64,000 bases of DNA from Labilibaculum manganireducens (GTDB taxonomy: Bacteria > Bacteroidota > Bacteroidia > Bacteroidales > Marinifilaceae), in assembly GCF_002843385.1 (NCBI RefSeq), contig NZ_MVDE01000007.1, forward strand, positions 62,001 through 126,000. The letters run 5' to 3'. The notes beneath the pieces are model-generated. The model was not told the DNA's origin. It did not search any database and saw only the letters and a list, made by a program, of their open reading frames with translations. The translations under genes and the position numbers were made by a program. Below are positions 45,501 to 54,156 of the stretch, one piece after another (the stretch's first letter is position 1; the number at the start of each line of letters is the position of its first letter).

Positions 45501-46645
45501 AAGGAAATCATCAACATGAACAGGTAAAAATAACTGTCAGCGATACAGGTGTAGGACTTAAGGAAAGTGAAATTGAGCGAATTTTTGATCGCTTTTACCA
45601 AGTTTATTCTCCGGATACAAAACAATCAACAGGTACAGGCATTGGTTTGCATCTTTCCCGTTCATTGGTTAGTTTACACAAAGGTAAACTGTTGGCCGAA
45701 AACCGTAATGACCAAACCGGGAGTCGATTCATTATTACACTTCCTCTTGGAAATGAGCATCTTTCCCCAAAAGATCTTATCACAGAAAAAACAGCTTTTC
45801 AGGCTCCGTCGCATAAATATATTTCGCAGGTATCAAAAGAGAACATCCAAACTCCTATTGATAAAAGTGTAAAACGCAAAACCAATTACAAGATTATGAT
45901 TGTTGATGATGAAGTTGACATCAGAAACTATCTGTACAATGAATTATCTGCCTGTTATAAAGTAGTGGCGTGTGAAAATGGTAAAAAAGCTCATGAAATT
46001 TTATTGGACGAAAAACCAGATCTGATTATTAGTGATATTATGATGCCGGAAATGGATGGTATCACTTTGTGCAAAAAAATAAAAACAAATATTCTAACCA
46101 ACCATATTCCTGTTATTTTACTTACGGCACTTTCTAAGGAAGAAAATGAAACAGAAGGCATTGAAACGGGTGCCGACATGTATTTGGTAAAACCTTTCAA
46201 AAGTGAATTTATCCTTAAAATGATTTCTAATATTTTAGAAAACCGGAAAAAGATATATAGCAAATTACAGACTAAGAAAGAGCATGAAATAGAAAATATA
46301 GAAATAAAATCGCACGACGAAATATTGATGCAAAAAGTAATGGCAATTATTAAAGATAACATCTCTAACAGTGAGCTAAATGTTGAAATGCTGGCCGATG
46401 GTGTTGGAATCAGCAGAGTACATATGCATCGAAAATTAAAAGAACTAACCAATCAGTCGGCCCGTGATTTCATCAAAAACATTCGGATGAAACAGGCAGC
46501 CTATCTGCTTACAACAAGTAAAATTAACATCGGAGAAATAGGTTATGCGATCGGGTATTCCAATTTATCACATTTTTCAAAATCTTTTAAAGCTTATTAT
46601 GGTGTATCACCTAAAGAATATTCATCAAAGCAACACGAGAGTTGA
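42569..46645 (+). CDS. Hybrid two-component system regulator (HTCS)
   Basis: A 1358-residue one-protein signalling system. Domains in order: signal peptide (to about residue 26); a two-bladed-propeller sensor of Reg_prop repeats (about 30-670; WIATEDGLNRFDG, WVGTDGFGLKLL, WIGTHNGLSRFNP); a Y_Y_Y domain (about 725-790); and a TM helix (about 795-815). The cytoplasmic part has a histidine kinase (phospho-His near 840 in NISHEIKTPLSL; N-box NLLSNAFKF; DTGVGL; GTGIGLHLS), a receiver (Asp near 1155 in LIISDIMMPEMDG; VKPF), and a C-terminal AraC-type HTH (about 1270-1355). It should sense a xylan oligosaccharide and activate the operons carrying the GTTAC arrays. A TATTTTTA at 42551-42558 may be its own -7 box. 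Confidence 0.96.
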   Translation: MKTDKTMRPKQYLTLLLLLFSISAFSQKKKLFDYNEGLSNSLINKVYQDHLNFLWIATEDGLNRFDGIKFKSYANNINFSNSLKNNFVTALTEDKKGNLWVAQINGLQIYNHETESFHEIELALSHQKDHLFISCMITLSNGDIWLATTGHGLIRIDKNTLKPDYCEKLNEQFGKHSLIDIFEDKEGILWIASNQSLNSFDPDTKEIKNFTLSKNNQTFFLNKEISCICEGDQDIIYIGFLNGGLAQLNKQTGVVKPINCANQNEDNLPVKDILFDSKNRLWVGTDGFGLKLLNKESNLLENYTTVNASFDFLKSKIHSIIEDKTGNIWLGIFQKGIYLLPESQETFKTYGYKAFDQNSIGSSCITAIDGNGKELWIATDGDGLYYLNRSTKKVKHIPLKNESGIFVGENILTLYNDTNDYLWLGRYINGLIRYDKKNGSFKTFTTKKNNTSGKTYNKITSITKNKQNELIIGTLDDGICRFDTQKELFYDGLDIPKSLNEKIPKWILCVYIDKAQNLWIGTYVGLFHINLKTKSLTQYSKENGLLKNNTVDCILSDSENNIWVGTYEGLVKINGDSSSFYDINDGLCNNVICSIVEDEYNQLWIGTHNGLSRFNPKDESFTNYYSYDGIQANEFSRNAAFKSDKQELFFGGINGITQISKDYATISREVRDVMLTEFLSFDKPVKIGDKSGKHVILDKSIVLADTIRLREQDNVFSIGFTSTDFANQTAVSYEYLMEGFDLSWNVTSSTNKRATYTNLNHGTYTFSVRAVDKKNLSTPRKLTIIIFPPWYKMIWAKILWTLLIGSLFYGIFMLYMEKVKRLNAEKVNEMKMQFFINISHEIKTPLSLILDPLEKLIKQNFDEKNSRLFFIMQQNANRIYRLVSQMMDVRRIDKGQILIKFQQTNIYSFIKEIAQSFELLANDKNISFSITTSDPDIEVWIDPLNFEKVVFNLLSNAFKFTLSGGEIELSITKETIGKGNHQHEQVKITVSDTGVGLKESEIERIFDRFYQVYSPDTKQSTGTGIGLHLSRSLVSLHKGKLLAENRNDQTGSRFIITLPLGNEHLSPKDLITEKTAFQAPSHKYISQVSKENIQTPIDKSVKRKTNYKIMIVDDEVDIRNYLYNELSACYKVVACENGKKAHEILLDEKPDLIISDIMMPEMDGITLCKKIKTNILTNHIPVILLTALSKEENETEGIETGADMYLVKPFKSEFILKMISNILENRKKIYSKLQTKKEHEIENIEIKSHDEILMQKVMAIIKDNISNSELNVEMLADGVGISRVHMHRKLKELTNQSARDFIKNIRMKQAAYLLTTSKINIGEIGYAIGYSNLSHFSKSFKAYYGVSPKEYSSKQHES

Positions 46646-46672
46646 AAAATCTTAATTCATTTTAATAAAATA

Positions 46673-46702
46673 AAAAAGATGAACCGTTGAGTTCATCTTT
46701 TT
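46673..46702. terminator. Bidirectional terminator between HTCS and rhamnose operon
   Basis: Stem GATGAAC/GTTCATC, loop CGTTGA, is extended by AAAAA and TTTTT on the two sides. It lies between the convergent HTCS (+) and aldolase (-) genes. Confidence 0.8.
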
Positions 46703-46723
46703 GCTATATAAAACTAATTCAAA

Positions 46724-48025
46724 TTAACTTAAGAATTTCTTTCTCAAATCTTCAACCTGCTCATCATTAATAGGAACCATTTTGCCAAGAGGAGCACCAA
46801 TCACTAAAGATTTAGCACTAAACTCAGCTACTTCCAGTCGGTCGAATGCCTGCATCATAGAGCCACCAGTTACCAAAAATGAGTTGTTTGCAACCAAAAC
46901 AGCAGGAACTGTATCGCAAATCATTTCGGGAATTGTAGTATTCCCCTGAAATTGTGTTTCAATTGGCAAACAAGGTACATCTTGTAAGAAAATCCAGCTT
47001 TCTGGTATCGTTCTTACATCAAATTTAACGCCTGTTGTACCGTAAGCCATTAAATAGGGAGACTGAGTAATAATGATTGTATTCACATTTGGATTTTGCT
47101 CATAAATCATCTGATGCAACTTGGTTGAACGGCTTGGTGTTTTGCCTTCCTCCGGTTTACCATCTTTAATCTGAACAATGTCCTCAGTTTTAAGATCCCA
47201 TCGGGCTATTCCTGTTGGAGTAATCAAAAAATCGTTTCCTTCGGCACGCATCGAGATTGTTCCAAAAGAACTGATCATTAAATTTTGACGACAAGCACGG
47301 TGAACAAATTCAACAATCTCCGATCGAAGCGCTTTTTCGATGCTTGTATTTACCACATTGGTATTACAGTCTTTAACTTCGGGCATTTGAGCTTCGTAGG
47401 CTTTAATTTGCTCATCGGTTAAGTAAGTTGGATTCCCAATTCCCTTAGCGTTAATGATGGTCTGACAGCAGAACTCCAATGTTTCAAAACGAGTATAAGC
47501 ATCCAGCATATCTGTACCACCCAAAACAGTACCGTGATTTTCCATAATTACGGCCATATAATCGCTGCCAATAAATTGTTTCGCGATTACTGCTCCCAAA
47601 GCCTCACTGCCCGGCAATTCATATTCTGCATAACCTATTTTTCCGCATACTTTTTTAGCCTGAGGAATAATATTGGTATTTGGTATTTCCCGAACAATAC
47701 TGAAAGAAACCAATGCCGGCGGATGCGCGTGAATTACTGCTTTTATTTCAGGACGAGCATCATATATTGCCTTGTGAAAAGGATATTCCGACGAAGGTTT
47801 GTGCTTGCCAACAATCGATCCATCCTTTTTTACACAAATAATGTCATCTTCGGTCAATTTGCCTTTATCAATAGCCGATGGGGTTACCCACATGTCGCCA
47901 TTTTCATCCATGATAGAAATATTCCCTCCTGATGTGGTGGTCATTCCATCTCTGTAAATTTTACCAATAACTTGTGTTAACTGAGTTTTTGGATGTAATA
48001 AATTCGGATTAAAATTTTTCATCAT
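46724..48025 (-). CDS. Two-domain class II aldolase, probable rhamnulose-1-phosphate aldolase
   Basis: A 433-residue cytoplasmic protein made of two class II aldolase/adducin domains. The N-terminal domain (about 1-215) keeps the active site: TTSGGNISI (phosphate loop), catalytic Glu in SSEYPFHKAIY, and zinc histidines in IHAHPPALVSF and MENHGTVLGG. The C-terminal domain (about 225-433) has the same fold, but the corresponding positions read SRSTKLHQMIY, ITQSPYLMAYG and VANNSFLVTGG, so the metal site is lost. It is the last gene of the rhamnose operon and should split L-rhamnulose-1-phosphate into DHAP and L-lactaldehyde. The fuculose-type reaction is an alternative. Start is the ATG at 48025 (MMKNFNPN). 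Confidence 0.85.
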   Translation of the reverse strand: MMKNFNPNLLHPKTQLTQVIGKIYRDGMTTTSGGNISIMDENGDMWVTPSAIDKGKLTEDDIICVKKDGSIVGKHKPSSEYPFHKAIYDARPEIKAVIHAHPPALVSFSIVREIPNTNIIPQAKKVCGKIGYAEYELPGSEALGAVIAKQFIGSDYMAVIMENHGTVLGGTDMLDAYTRFETLEFCCQTIINAKGIGNPTYLTDEQIKAYEAQMPEVKDCNTNVVNTSIEKALRSEIVEFVHRACRQNLMISSFGTISMRAEGNDFLITPTGIARWDLKTEDIVQIKDGKPEEGKTPSRSTKLHQMIYEQNPNVNTIIITQSPYLMAYGTTGVKFDVRTIPESWIFLQDVPCLPIETQFQGNTTIPEMICDTVPAVLVANNSFLVTGGSMMQAFDRLEVAEFSAKSLVIGAPLGKMVPINDEQVEDLRKKFLS

Positions 48026-48037
48026 TTTATAAGTTAG

Positions 48038-48065
48038 TATCAAGACGCAAATATCAAGACACAAG
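48038..48065. repeat. Two tandem 14-bp repeats (TATCAAGACRCAA)
   Basis: TATCAAGACGCAA at 48038 and TATCAAGACACAA at 48052 are spaced 14 bp apart in the spacer before the aldolase gene. It looks like a short interspersed intergenic repeat rather than an operator. Confidence 0.5.
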
Positions 48066-48082
48066 ATTTAAATAATTTCTTT

Positions 48083-49237
48083 TTAGTATGCTGCTTCGTA
48101 AATCTTAATGGTCTCTTCCAAGGAAACTTCTCTTGGGTTACCTCCAGTACAAACATCTGCCATCGCATTTTTCGCCATCGCTTCAAAGTCCTTCGGATCA
48201 ACATTCAATTCTTTTAATCCTGCAGGAATGCCAACATCTTTCGACAATTTTTTAATAGCTGCAATAGCCGCTTTCTTCTTTTCATCTACCGACATGCCTG
48301 TTGTATCAGCACCCAAAGCTTCTGCTACCTTACCCAATTTTTCGCCACATACCTCTGCATTAAATTCTTCTACATAAGGCAAAAGAATTGCATTACAAAC
48401 ACCATGAGGCAAATCGTACATTCCGCCCAGCTGGTGAGCCATAGAGTGTACATAGCCTAATCCACAATTTGAAAATGCTTGTCCGGCAATGAATTGTCCC
48501 CAAGCCATTTTAGTTCTTGCTTCAATATTCTGTCCATCTTTTACCGCATCCCTTAAACTACTGCCGATTAGCTCTATCGACTTTAATGCAAGCGTATCTG
48601 ACCATTCAAAAGCACCAACAGTTACGTAAGCTTCAATTGCGTGAGTTAAGGCATCCATTCCTGTTGCGGCTGTTAAAGAGGCAGGTTTATTTAGCATTAA
48701 CATACTATCATTAACTGCAATATCTACCAAACAGTTTTTATCAACCATCACCATTTTTACTTTACGCTTTTCGTCGGTGATCACATAGTTGATCGTAATT
48801 TCACTTGCAGTACCAGCAGTTGTATTGATTGCAATTATCGGTAAAGATTTCTTTTTTGAAACATGAATTCCTTCATATTCTTCAACAGAACCGCCATTGG
48901 TTGCTAAAATACCAACAGCTTTACCACAATCCTGAGGAGAACCACCACCTAAGGTAATGATACAATCACATTTATTTTCTGTTAAAATAGCTAAACCTTC
49001 CTTTACGTTTTCGGTATTTGGATTTTGCTTTACACTACTGTAAGTCACATAATCCAGGCCAGCTCCTTTTAGTACATCTTCCACTTTTTCTGCTACACCA
49101 ATCTTCACCAAAACCTCATCTGTTACAAATAAAGCTTTTGTAAAACCTCTGGCGGCCAGTTCATCTTTTAATTCCAGTAAAGCATTTGGGCCTACCAAAC
49201 TTAAAGGTGGTAAGTAAATTCGTCTGCAAGTATTCAT
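48083..49237 (-). CDS. fucO: Lactaldehyde reductase (iron-containing alcohol dehydrogenase)
   Basis: A 384-residue cytoplasmic group III alcohol dehydrogenase. The NAD-binding region has LGGGSPQDCGKAVG and TTAGTASEIT. Metal ligands appear in TAATGMDALTHAIEAYV and GYVHSMAHQLGGMYDLPHGVCNAILLP. It should reduce the L-lactaldehyde made by the neighbouring aldolase to 1,2-propanediol, recycling NADH during anaerobic rhamnose use. Length and motifs match FucO-type enzymes. It lies between rhamnulokinase (27-bp gap) and aldolase genes. Confidence 0.9.
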   Translation of the reverse strand: MNTCRRIYLPPLSLVGPNALLELKDELAARGFTKALFVTDEVLVKIGVAEKVEDVLKGAGLDYVTYSSVKQNPNTENVKEGLAILTENKCDCIITLGGGSPQDCGKAVGILATNGGSVEEYEGIHVSKKKSLPIIAINTTAGTASEITINYVITDEKRKVKMVMVDKNCLVDIAVNDSMLMLNKPASLTAATGMDALTHAIEAYVTVGAFEWSDTLALKSIELIGSSLRDAVKDGQNIEARTKMAWGQFIAGQAFSNCGLGYVHSMAHQLGGMYDLPHGVCNAILLPYVEEFNAEVCGEKLGKVAEALGADTTGMSVDEKKKAAIAAIKKLSKDVGIPAGLKELNVDPKDFEAMAKNAMADVCTGGNPREVSLEETIKIYEAAY

Positions 49238-49264
49238 TTTTGTTTATTTTGAGATTGTTATGTT

Positions 49265-50626
49265 TTATTTTGATTCTAATTCAATTTTATTGGTCGTAAA
49301 ACCCTCTATATTTCCGGCAATTACCAGAGCCGCTCCAAGTGCACTTGCATTATCAATTTCAGAAGTACGAACTTTTTTATCCGTAAAGTAATTGGTAAGA
49401 AGACTTACAAATATTTTATTTCGCGAAAAACCTCCTGATACGTAAATCGTTTTTGTTGTATCCTTTTTCGGAATAACAAGTTCTATAGAACAAACACACA
49501 ACCGGGTTAATTCCATTACCAAGCGAGTGTATGCCTCATCATAATCTGCGAAAACAGATAAATCCACTTTTTCGAGTCCTTCACTAAATTTTTCAATTCC
49601 TTCGGGGAAAAACAATAAAGCCCTACCGAATTTTAAGTTGATGGAATTTACTGCATCTTCACAATAATCAATATTTTGAAAATACTTATCACTTGCATTA
49701 AAATGATGATTGAGCCTGGCAATACACGTTTCATGAAAATGCCCCATAAATAATCGTGATGACTTCACCTGTCGCTTTTCAGGAGTCAGAAAACACAAAC
49801 AATCGTTCTTTAATTGTTCGCTTGTTAAAGGCTCATCGTTAAATGGATTCATGCTAATGCACCACGTTCCGGTGGAAACAAGAATAAAATCTTCTTTTGA
49901 GTTGTGAAGATAAGGAACCAAGGATGCGGAGCTATCGTGAATACCAACTCCTGTTTTAATTTCTTTTCCTTTAATCAGAGCAGGATAAACCTGATCGTTA
50001 TTAACAGGTTTTGGCAATTTTAAGCCTTCCTTTTTTAGCCATGGGTGATATTGCATTTTATCGAAATCCCACATAAAAGTGTGACAGCCAATAGAGGTTG
50101 GTTCAGAAGTGATCTGTCTGGTTAAAACAAAAGAAAGATATTGTGGAAAATGAAGTGCATTCTCCACCTTTTCCCAAATATCTTGTTTTTCTTTTTTTAA
50201 CCAAAGTGCTTGAATTCCGGAATTTAAAAGCAATCCCAAAGCCGGGCTGGCCGTTTGACGGCAAAACTCATCCATTCCACCGTATTCTTGAAATAGTGAT
50301 TCCTGAATTTCAGGATTTACTTGCTTTAGGTAGTTGTAAATTGGCTTTACTAATTTACCTTCTTTGTTTAAAAAGGCAAGAGATGCACCATAAGTTGAGA
50401 AATTAATGGCCTGAATATCGAACTTTCCTTCCTCAACAAGAACACTCAAAGTATTCACCATCCAATTTTGAATCAATTGAATATCATCACATTCAAAGCC
50501 ATCTTCGTCAACGGTAGTCGAAAATTTCTCTTCGTATTGATAAACTAAATTAAACACCTGATCGAATAGAAGAATCTTTTTATTGGTTTTGCCAATATCA
50601 AAAACTGCGATTACTTTAATCTCCAT
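49265..50626 (-). CDS. rhaB: Rhamnulokinase (FGGY family)
   Basis: A 453-residue cytoplasmic sugar kinase. The N-terminal phosphate loop is AVFDIGKTNKKILLFD, the catalytic Asp region contains TGVGIHDSSASLVPYL, the second ATP motif is ILVSTGTWCISMNP, and the C-terminal motif is TIYVSGGFSRNKIFVSLL with NASALGAALV. Phosphorylates L-rhamnulose. Assignment to rhamnulose rather than another ketose rests on its position between rhaA and the aldolase/fucO genes. Confidence 0.9.
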   Translation of the reverse strand: MEIKVIAVFDIGKTNKKILLFDQVFNLVYQYEEKFSTTVDEDGFECDDIQLIQNWMVNTLSVLVEEGKFDIQAINFSTYGASLAFLNKEGKLVKPIYNYLKQVNPEIQESLFQEYGGMDEFCRQTASPALGLLLNSGIQALWLKKEKQDIWEKVENALHFPQYLSFVLTRQITSEPTSIGCHTFMWDFDKMQYHPWLKKEGLKLPKPVNNDQVYPALIKGKEIKTGVGIHDSSASLVPYLHNSKEDFILVSTGTWCISMNPFNDEPLTSEQLKNDCLCFLTPEKRQVKSSRLFMGHFHETCIARLNHHFNASDKYFQNIDYCEDAVNSINLKFGRALLFFPEGIEKFSEGLEKVDLSVFADYDEAYTRLVMELTRLCVCSIELVIPKKDTTKTIYVSGGFSRNKIFVSLLTNYFTDKKVRTSEIDNASALGAALVIAGNIEGFTTNKIELESK

Positions 50627-50661
50627 CCATTGTAATTTTTATTCTATAAAAAAGCGAACCA

Positions 50662-50689
50662 GATAATGAAACAAATGTGTTTCATCATC
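50662..50689. promoter_or_regulatory. Inverted repeat in the rhaA-rhaB spacer
   Basis: ATGAAACA and TGTTTCAT surround AATG (50666-50685), and one mismatch outward the pairing continues with GAT/ATC. Related words (GATAATATGAAACACAAATG) occur at 53188-53207 in front of rhaT. It could be an operator of the AraC-type regulator or an intercistronic RNA hairpin; there is no T-run. Confidence 0.45.
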
Positions 50690-50702
50690 CAGCTCCTTCT
50701 AC

Positions 50703-51968
50703 TTATCTTTTAGATAAAACTTCTTTTTCGTAAGCTTGTATTTCTGCGATATAATCCTCGCTAACAGGTACACCTTCTTGTAAACAGTAGTAATCCCAAA
50801 CAGCACCAAATGGCTTTGTTTTCAACTCCTCAAGAAGTGCTAAACGTTCAAAATTCTGCCCGTTTTCTTCATATTTCACTAATGTAGAAGTAGGCTCCAA
50901 CATAGCAATCATAAACGCTTTTTGTGCTGCACGTGTTCCTACTACATAAGCACCAATACGATTGATGGAAGCGTCAAAAAAGTCAAGACCTACATTTACA
51001 CGACTGATAAAATCATTACGTACGATTTCAGAAGCAATTGTTTGTACTTCTTCGTTAAGTGTTACCACGTGATCAGAATCCCAACGAACAGGACGTGTCA
51101 CGTGAAGTAATACTTCGTCTACAAATTGAAGACACGAAGAAATCTTATCGCCTACAACCTCTGTTGGATGGAAATGACCATTATCCAAACAAATCATTTT
51201 GTTGTTCTTGATAGCATATCCCAGGTAATAATCGTGTGAACCTACAGTCATAGACTCAGCACCAATACCAAATACTTTACTCTCAACAGCATCCTTCATG
51301 TATTCTTTTGGAAATTCTGCTGCGAAACCTTCATCAAGAGATTTAGTCAACTGTGAACGCATTCCGTTACGATCAACCGGGGTATCTTTAGATCCATCAG
51401 GAATCCAGGTATTCAATACACAAGGGCTTTTTAGTTGTTTACCAACTTCAGCAGCAATTTCGCGTGTACGCTTAAGGTGTTCTACCCAAAATTTACGTAC
51501 TTCTTCATCTTTAGAAGATAAGGTAAATCCACTGTCAGCCTTAGGGTGAGAGAAGAATGAACCATTAAAGTCCATACCAATACCTTGCTTTTTACACCAA
51601 TCTATCCAGCCTTGGAAATGCTTTACTTCAATAGCATCACGATCAGCAGCTCCACCAGAGAAGTCACCGTATAAAGCATGTACGTTTACGCGTTGCTTAC
51701 CTGGCAGCAATGACATTACCTTTTCCAGGTCAGCCATAATTTCAGTTATATTACGTGCTTTTCCAGGATAATTACCTGTAGCCTGAATACCTCCGGAAAG
51801 TTGACCGTCAGGATTCTCAGTACCCGATACATCATCAGTTTGCCAACAGTGAAGACTGATTTTAATTTCATTGATTTTATTCAATACAGCTTCAGTATCA
51901 ACACCTAAAGCAGCATACTGCTCCTTGGCCAACTCATAGGCCTTTTTAATCATTTCTTTATTTGCCAT
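50703..51968 (-). CDS. rhaA: L-rhamnose isomerase
   Basis: A 421-residue cytoplasmic isomerase converting L-rhamnose to L-rhamnulose. Typical RhaA segments: ISLHCWQTDDVSGTENPDGQLSGGIQATGNYPGKARN near the N-terminus, GMDFNGSFFSHPKADSGFTLSS, NTWIPDGSKDTPVDR, and metal-site residues in CLDNGHFHPTEVVGDKISS and RWDSDHVV. Length fits the family (about 418). ATG start at 51968. Second gene of the rhaT-rhaA-rhaB-fucO-aldolase operon. Confidence 0.97.
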   Translation of the reverse strand: MANKEMIKKAYELAKEQYAALGVDTEAVLNKINEIKISLHCWQTDDVSGTENPDGQLSGGIQATGNYPGKARNITEIMADLEKVMSLLPGKQRVNVHALYGDFSGGAADRDAIEVKHFQGWIDWCKKQGIGMDFNGSFFSHPKADSGFTLSSKDEEVRKFWVEHLKRTREIAAEVGKQLKSPCVLNTWIPDGSKDTPVDRNGMRSQLTKSLDEGFAAEFPKEYMKDAVESKVFGIGAESMTVGSHDYYLGYAIKNNKMICLDNGHFHPTEVVGDKISSCLQFVDEVLLHVTRPVRWDSDHVVTLNEEVQTIASEIVRNDFISRVNVGLDFFDASINRIGAYVVGTRAAQKAFMIAMLEPTSTLVKYEENGQNFERLALLEELKTKPFGAVWDYYCLQEGVPVSEDYIAEIQAYEKEVLSKR

Positions 51969-52065
51969 AACACGTATATATTCTAAATAAAATACTTCTT
52001 CTAATTCAACAGAAACAGGTGAATCATCTGAATTAATATTCTCTAAAACTTAAAAAAAATGTCAT

Positions 52066-53136
52066 TTACATTGCATTCCCCAAACCAACAATCACCACGG
52101 AAACAATAATTACGGCAATACCGATAGTTATCGTCCATTTGGTTTTAGGGGCTACTCCTTTCCATTCATTTCGGTAGATTCCCCACATGTTAGCGGTTAG
52201 AATGATGGTGGACATATGTAGAATCCAGGAACTTGCACCATTCCCAAGCTTGCTCTCGCCCATTCCGTAAAAGAAAAACTGAAGAAACCATGTAGTTCCG
52301 GCCAGTGCTGAAAACAAGATGTTATTTCGGATAGGTGTCGATTTATTTCCAAAATCTTTATATGACTTATTTTTTAAGCTTAAAATGGTAGTCCATATTA
52401 AATTGGTTGTTAAACCACCCCAAAGAATCACTACAAATGATACATTGTTTTGAAACAAGTGACTTGAACCTTCGAATAAATAATCGGGTAATAAGGCTGC
52501 CGATTCGGCCATGGTTTTACCTGCTTCAATACCAAAATTAAAGAATGAACTAAGGATACCAGATAAAATAGCGATCACTAAACCTTTCACCAAACTAAAC
52601 TCTGCAACACTCTTTTTTTGATCCTCTTCGCTTAACTCACCTTCTTTCAACATTCCTGCATAACCACACAAGGCAATACCAACAAGACAAACAACTACTC
52701 CAACTAACACTAATTGTCCTCCTGAAGAAGCCAACATATCGGTAAAAGAAACCTTCCCCGCTGTTGGATTAATATTGTAATATATAGAAGGAACGATTGC
52801 GCCAAAAGCTGAACAAAATCCAAGAACCACCGAATTCCCCAATGACATGCCTAAATAACGAACACCTAAACCATAAGTAAGGCCGCCAATTCCCCAACAA
52901 AGACCTAAAACAAATGTAAGAGCAAAAATCTGGGATGAACTGGCTAAGATAATGTCAAAAAAGCCTGGGATCGTTAAATATGCTGCTATTGGTGGTACAA
53001 TTAACCATGAGAATAAACCGCCAACAATCCAAAAGCTTTCCCATGCCCAGCCTTTTACTTTGTTAAAAGGCATGTAAAAACTACCTGATGCGACTCCACC
53101 TAATGAATGATAAATAATTCCTAATAACGCGTGCAT
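52066..53136 (-). CDS. rhaT: L-rhamnose:H+ symporter
   Basis: A 356-residue inner-membrane protein with about ten helices and the RhaT-specific start LGIIYHSLGGVASGSFYMPFNKVKGWAWESFWIVGG. Other matching parts are WGIGGLTYGLGVRYLGMSLGNSVVLGFCSAFGAIVP and ILSGILSSFFNFGIEAGKTMAESA. Imports L-rhamnose. First gene of the rhamnose operon, with a recognisable promoter in the divergent spacer shared with the AraC-type regulator. Confidence 0.95.
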   Translation of the reverse strand: MHALLGIIYHSLGGVASGSFYMPFNKVKGWAWESFWIVGGLFSWLIVPPIAAYLTIPGFFDIILASSSQIFALTFVLGLCWGIGGLTYGLGVRYLGMSLGNSVVLGFCSAFGAIVPSIYYNINPTAGKVSFTDMLASSGGQLVLVGVVVCLVGIALCGYAGMLKEGELSEEDQKKSVAEFSLVKGLVIAILSGILSSFFNFGIEAGKTMAESAALLPDYLFEGSSHLFQNNVSFVVILWGGLTTNLIWTTILSLKNKSYKDFGNKSTPIRNNILFSALAGTTWFLQFFFYGMGESKLGNGASSWILHMSTIILTANMWGIYRNEWKGVAPKTKWTITIGIAVIIVSVVIVGLGNAM

Positions 53137-53187
53137 ATTTTCGGATTTAGTTTGATTTAATTGGTATTTTTGTTTTTGTTATATTCT

Positions 53188-53255
53188 GATAATATGAAAC
53201 ACAAATGTATATTGACACCTACATAATTTCAATACACAAACTGGCGTTTCATTTG
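53188..53255 (-). promoter_or_regulatory. Rhamnose operon promoter with flanking GAAAC/GTTTC words
   Basis: On the minus strand, TTG (53232-53230) and TACATTTG (53209-53202) are 20 bp apart, a good match to the Bacteroidota promoter consensus. TGAAAC (53195-53200) lies just downstream of the -7 box, and GTTTCA (53246-53251) lies upstream of the -33. They form an inverted pair and resemble the inverted repeat at 50662-50689. Confidence 0.6.
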
Positions 53256-53272
53256 CACTTTTTGGACCAATA

Positions 53273-54148
53273 ATGGAAGATTTTTTCAAATACATATCTG
53301 CAAGTGAAGAAGACAAGGATTGGGGACTCTATTTAAATGTGGCCGGAAAATCAAAAGTCCCCTCAGGAATCAGCTATCCCTCTGCAGAACATCCCAGTGG
53401 ATATCACTTTTCATGGACCAAAGGGCGCACTCTAAATGAATATCAGATTAACTACATTACAAAAGGAACAGGGACACTCGAAAACGCCCGGGGAAAATTT
53501 GCGGTTAAGCCTGGTTCATTACTAATTATCCGAAAAGGGGAATGGCATCGCTACAGACCTACCAAAAATGAAGGTTGGCTTGAACATTACATTGGTTTTG
53601 ACGGCATGTTTGCGAACCACTTTTTGCAGGAAAATCAAATTCTGCAAGGACAATCGGTTATTCATTGCGGTGTGCGCGAAGATTTTATTGATACTTACTA
53701 CAAAATTTTCGAGCTGGTTCGAAATGAAGATCCAGGAAACCAGCACATTGCTGCCGGACTGGTGATTAAATTACTGGGATGTATAGTTGCCTGGGAAAAG
53801 CAAAAAAACTTCTCAGGAAAACCTATTGAAAAGCTGATTCAGGAAGCTCGTTTTTACATGCGGGAACATATTGAACAAGAGGTAGATCTTCAAAAACTTG
53901 CAGAAGATAATTGCATTGGATATTCCTACTTTCGAAAGATGTTTAAAAAATATACAGGGATCTCCCCCCACCAATATCATTTGGATTTAAAAATCATGAG
54001 ATCAAAAGAACTGATTCTAACAACCAATAAATCGATGAAAGAAATCAGTTACGAACTCGGCTTTCAGTCTATTCATTATTTTAGCCGGATATTTAAGAAA
54101 AAAGTAGGACAAAATCCGTCAGAACTGCGTGGAACCGTTACAAAATAG
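53273..54148 (+). CDS. AraC-family regulator of rhamnose genes (RhaR-like)
   Basis: A 291-residue transcription factor. The N-terminal cupin domain (about 30-160) contains the sugar-pocket patterns EYQINYITKGTGTLENARGKFAVKPGSLLIIRKGEWHRYRP. The C-terminal AraC/XylS domain (about 185-288) has two helix-turn-helix units: VDLQKLAEDNCIGYSYFRKMFKKYTG, and KEISYELGFQSIHYFSRIFKKKVGQNPSELR. It is divergent from the rhamnose operon (136-bp spacer), which makes an L-rhamnose-responsive activator the best inference. It could also act on the pectin genes that follow. Confidence 0.88.
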   Translation: MEDFFKYISASEEDKDWGLYLNVAGKSKVPSGISYPSAEHPSGYHFSWTKGRTLNEYQINYITKGTGTLENARGKFAVKPGSLLIIRKGEWHRYRPTKNEGWLEHYIGFDGMFANHFLQENQILQGQSVIHCGVREDFIDTYYKIFELVRNEDPGNQHIAAGLVIKLLGCIVAWEKQKNFSGKPIEKLIQEARFYMREHIEQEVDLQKLAEDNCIGYSYFRKMFKKYTGISPHQYHLDLKIMRSKELILTTNKSMKEISYELGFQSIHYFSRIFKKKVGQNPSELRGTVTK

Positions 54149-54156
54149 TTGAAAAC

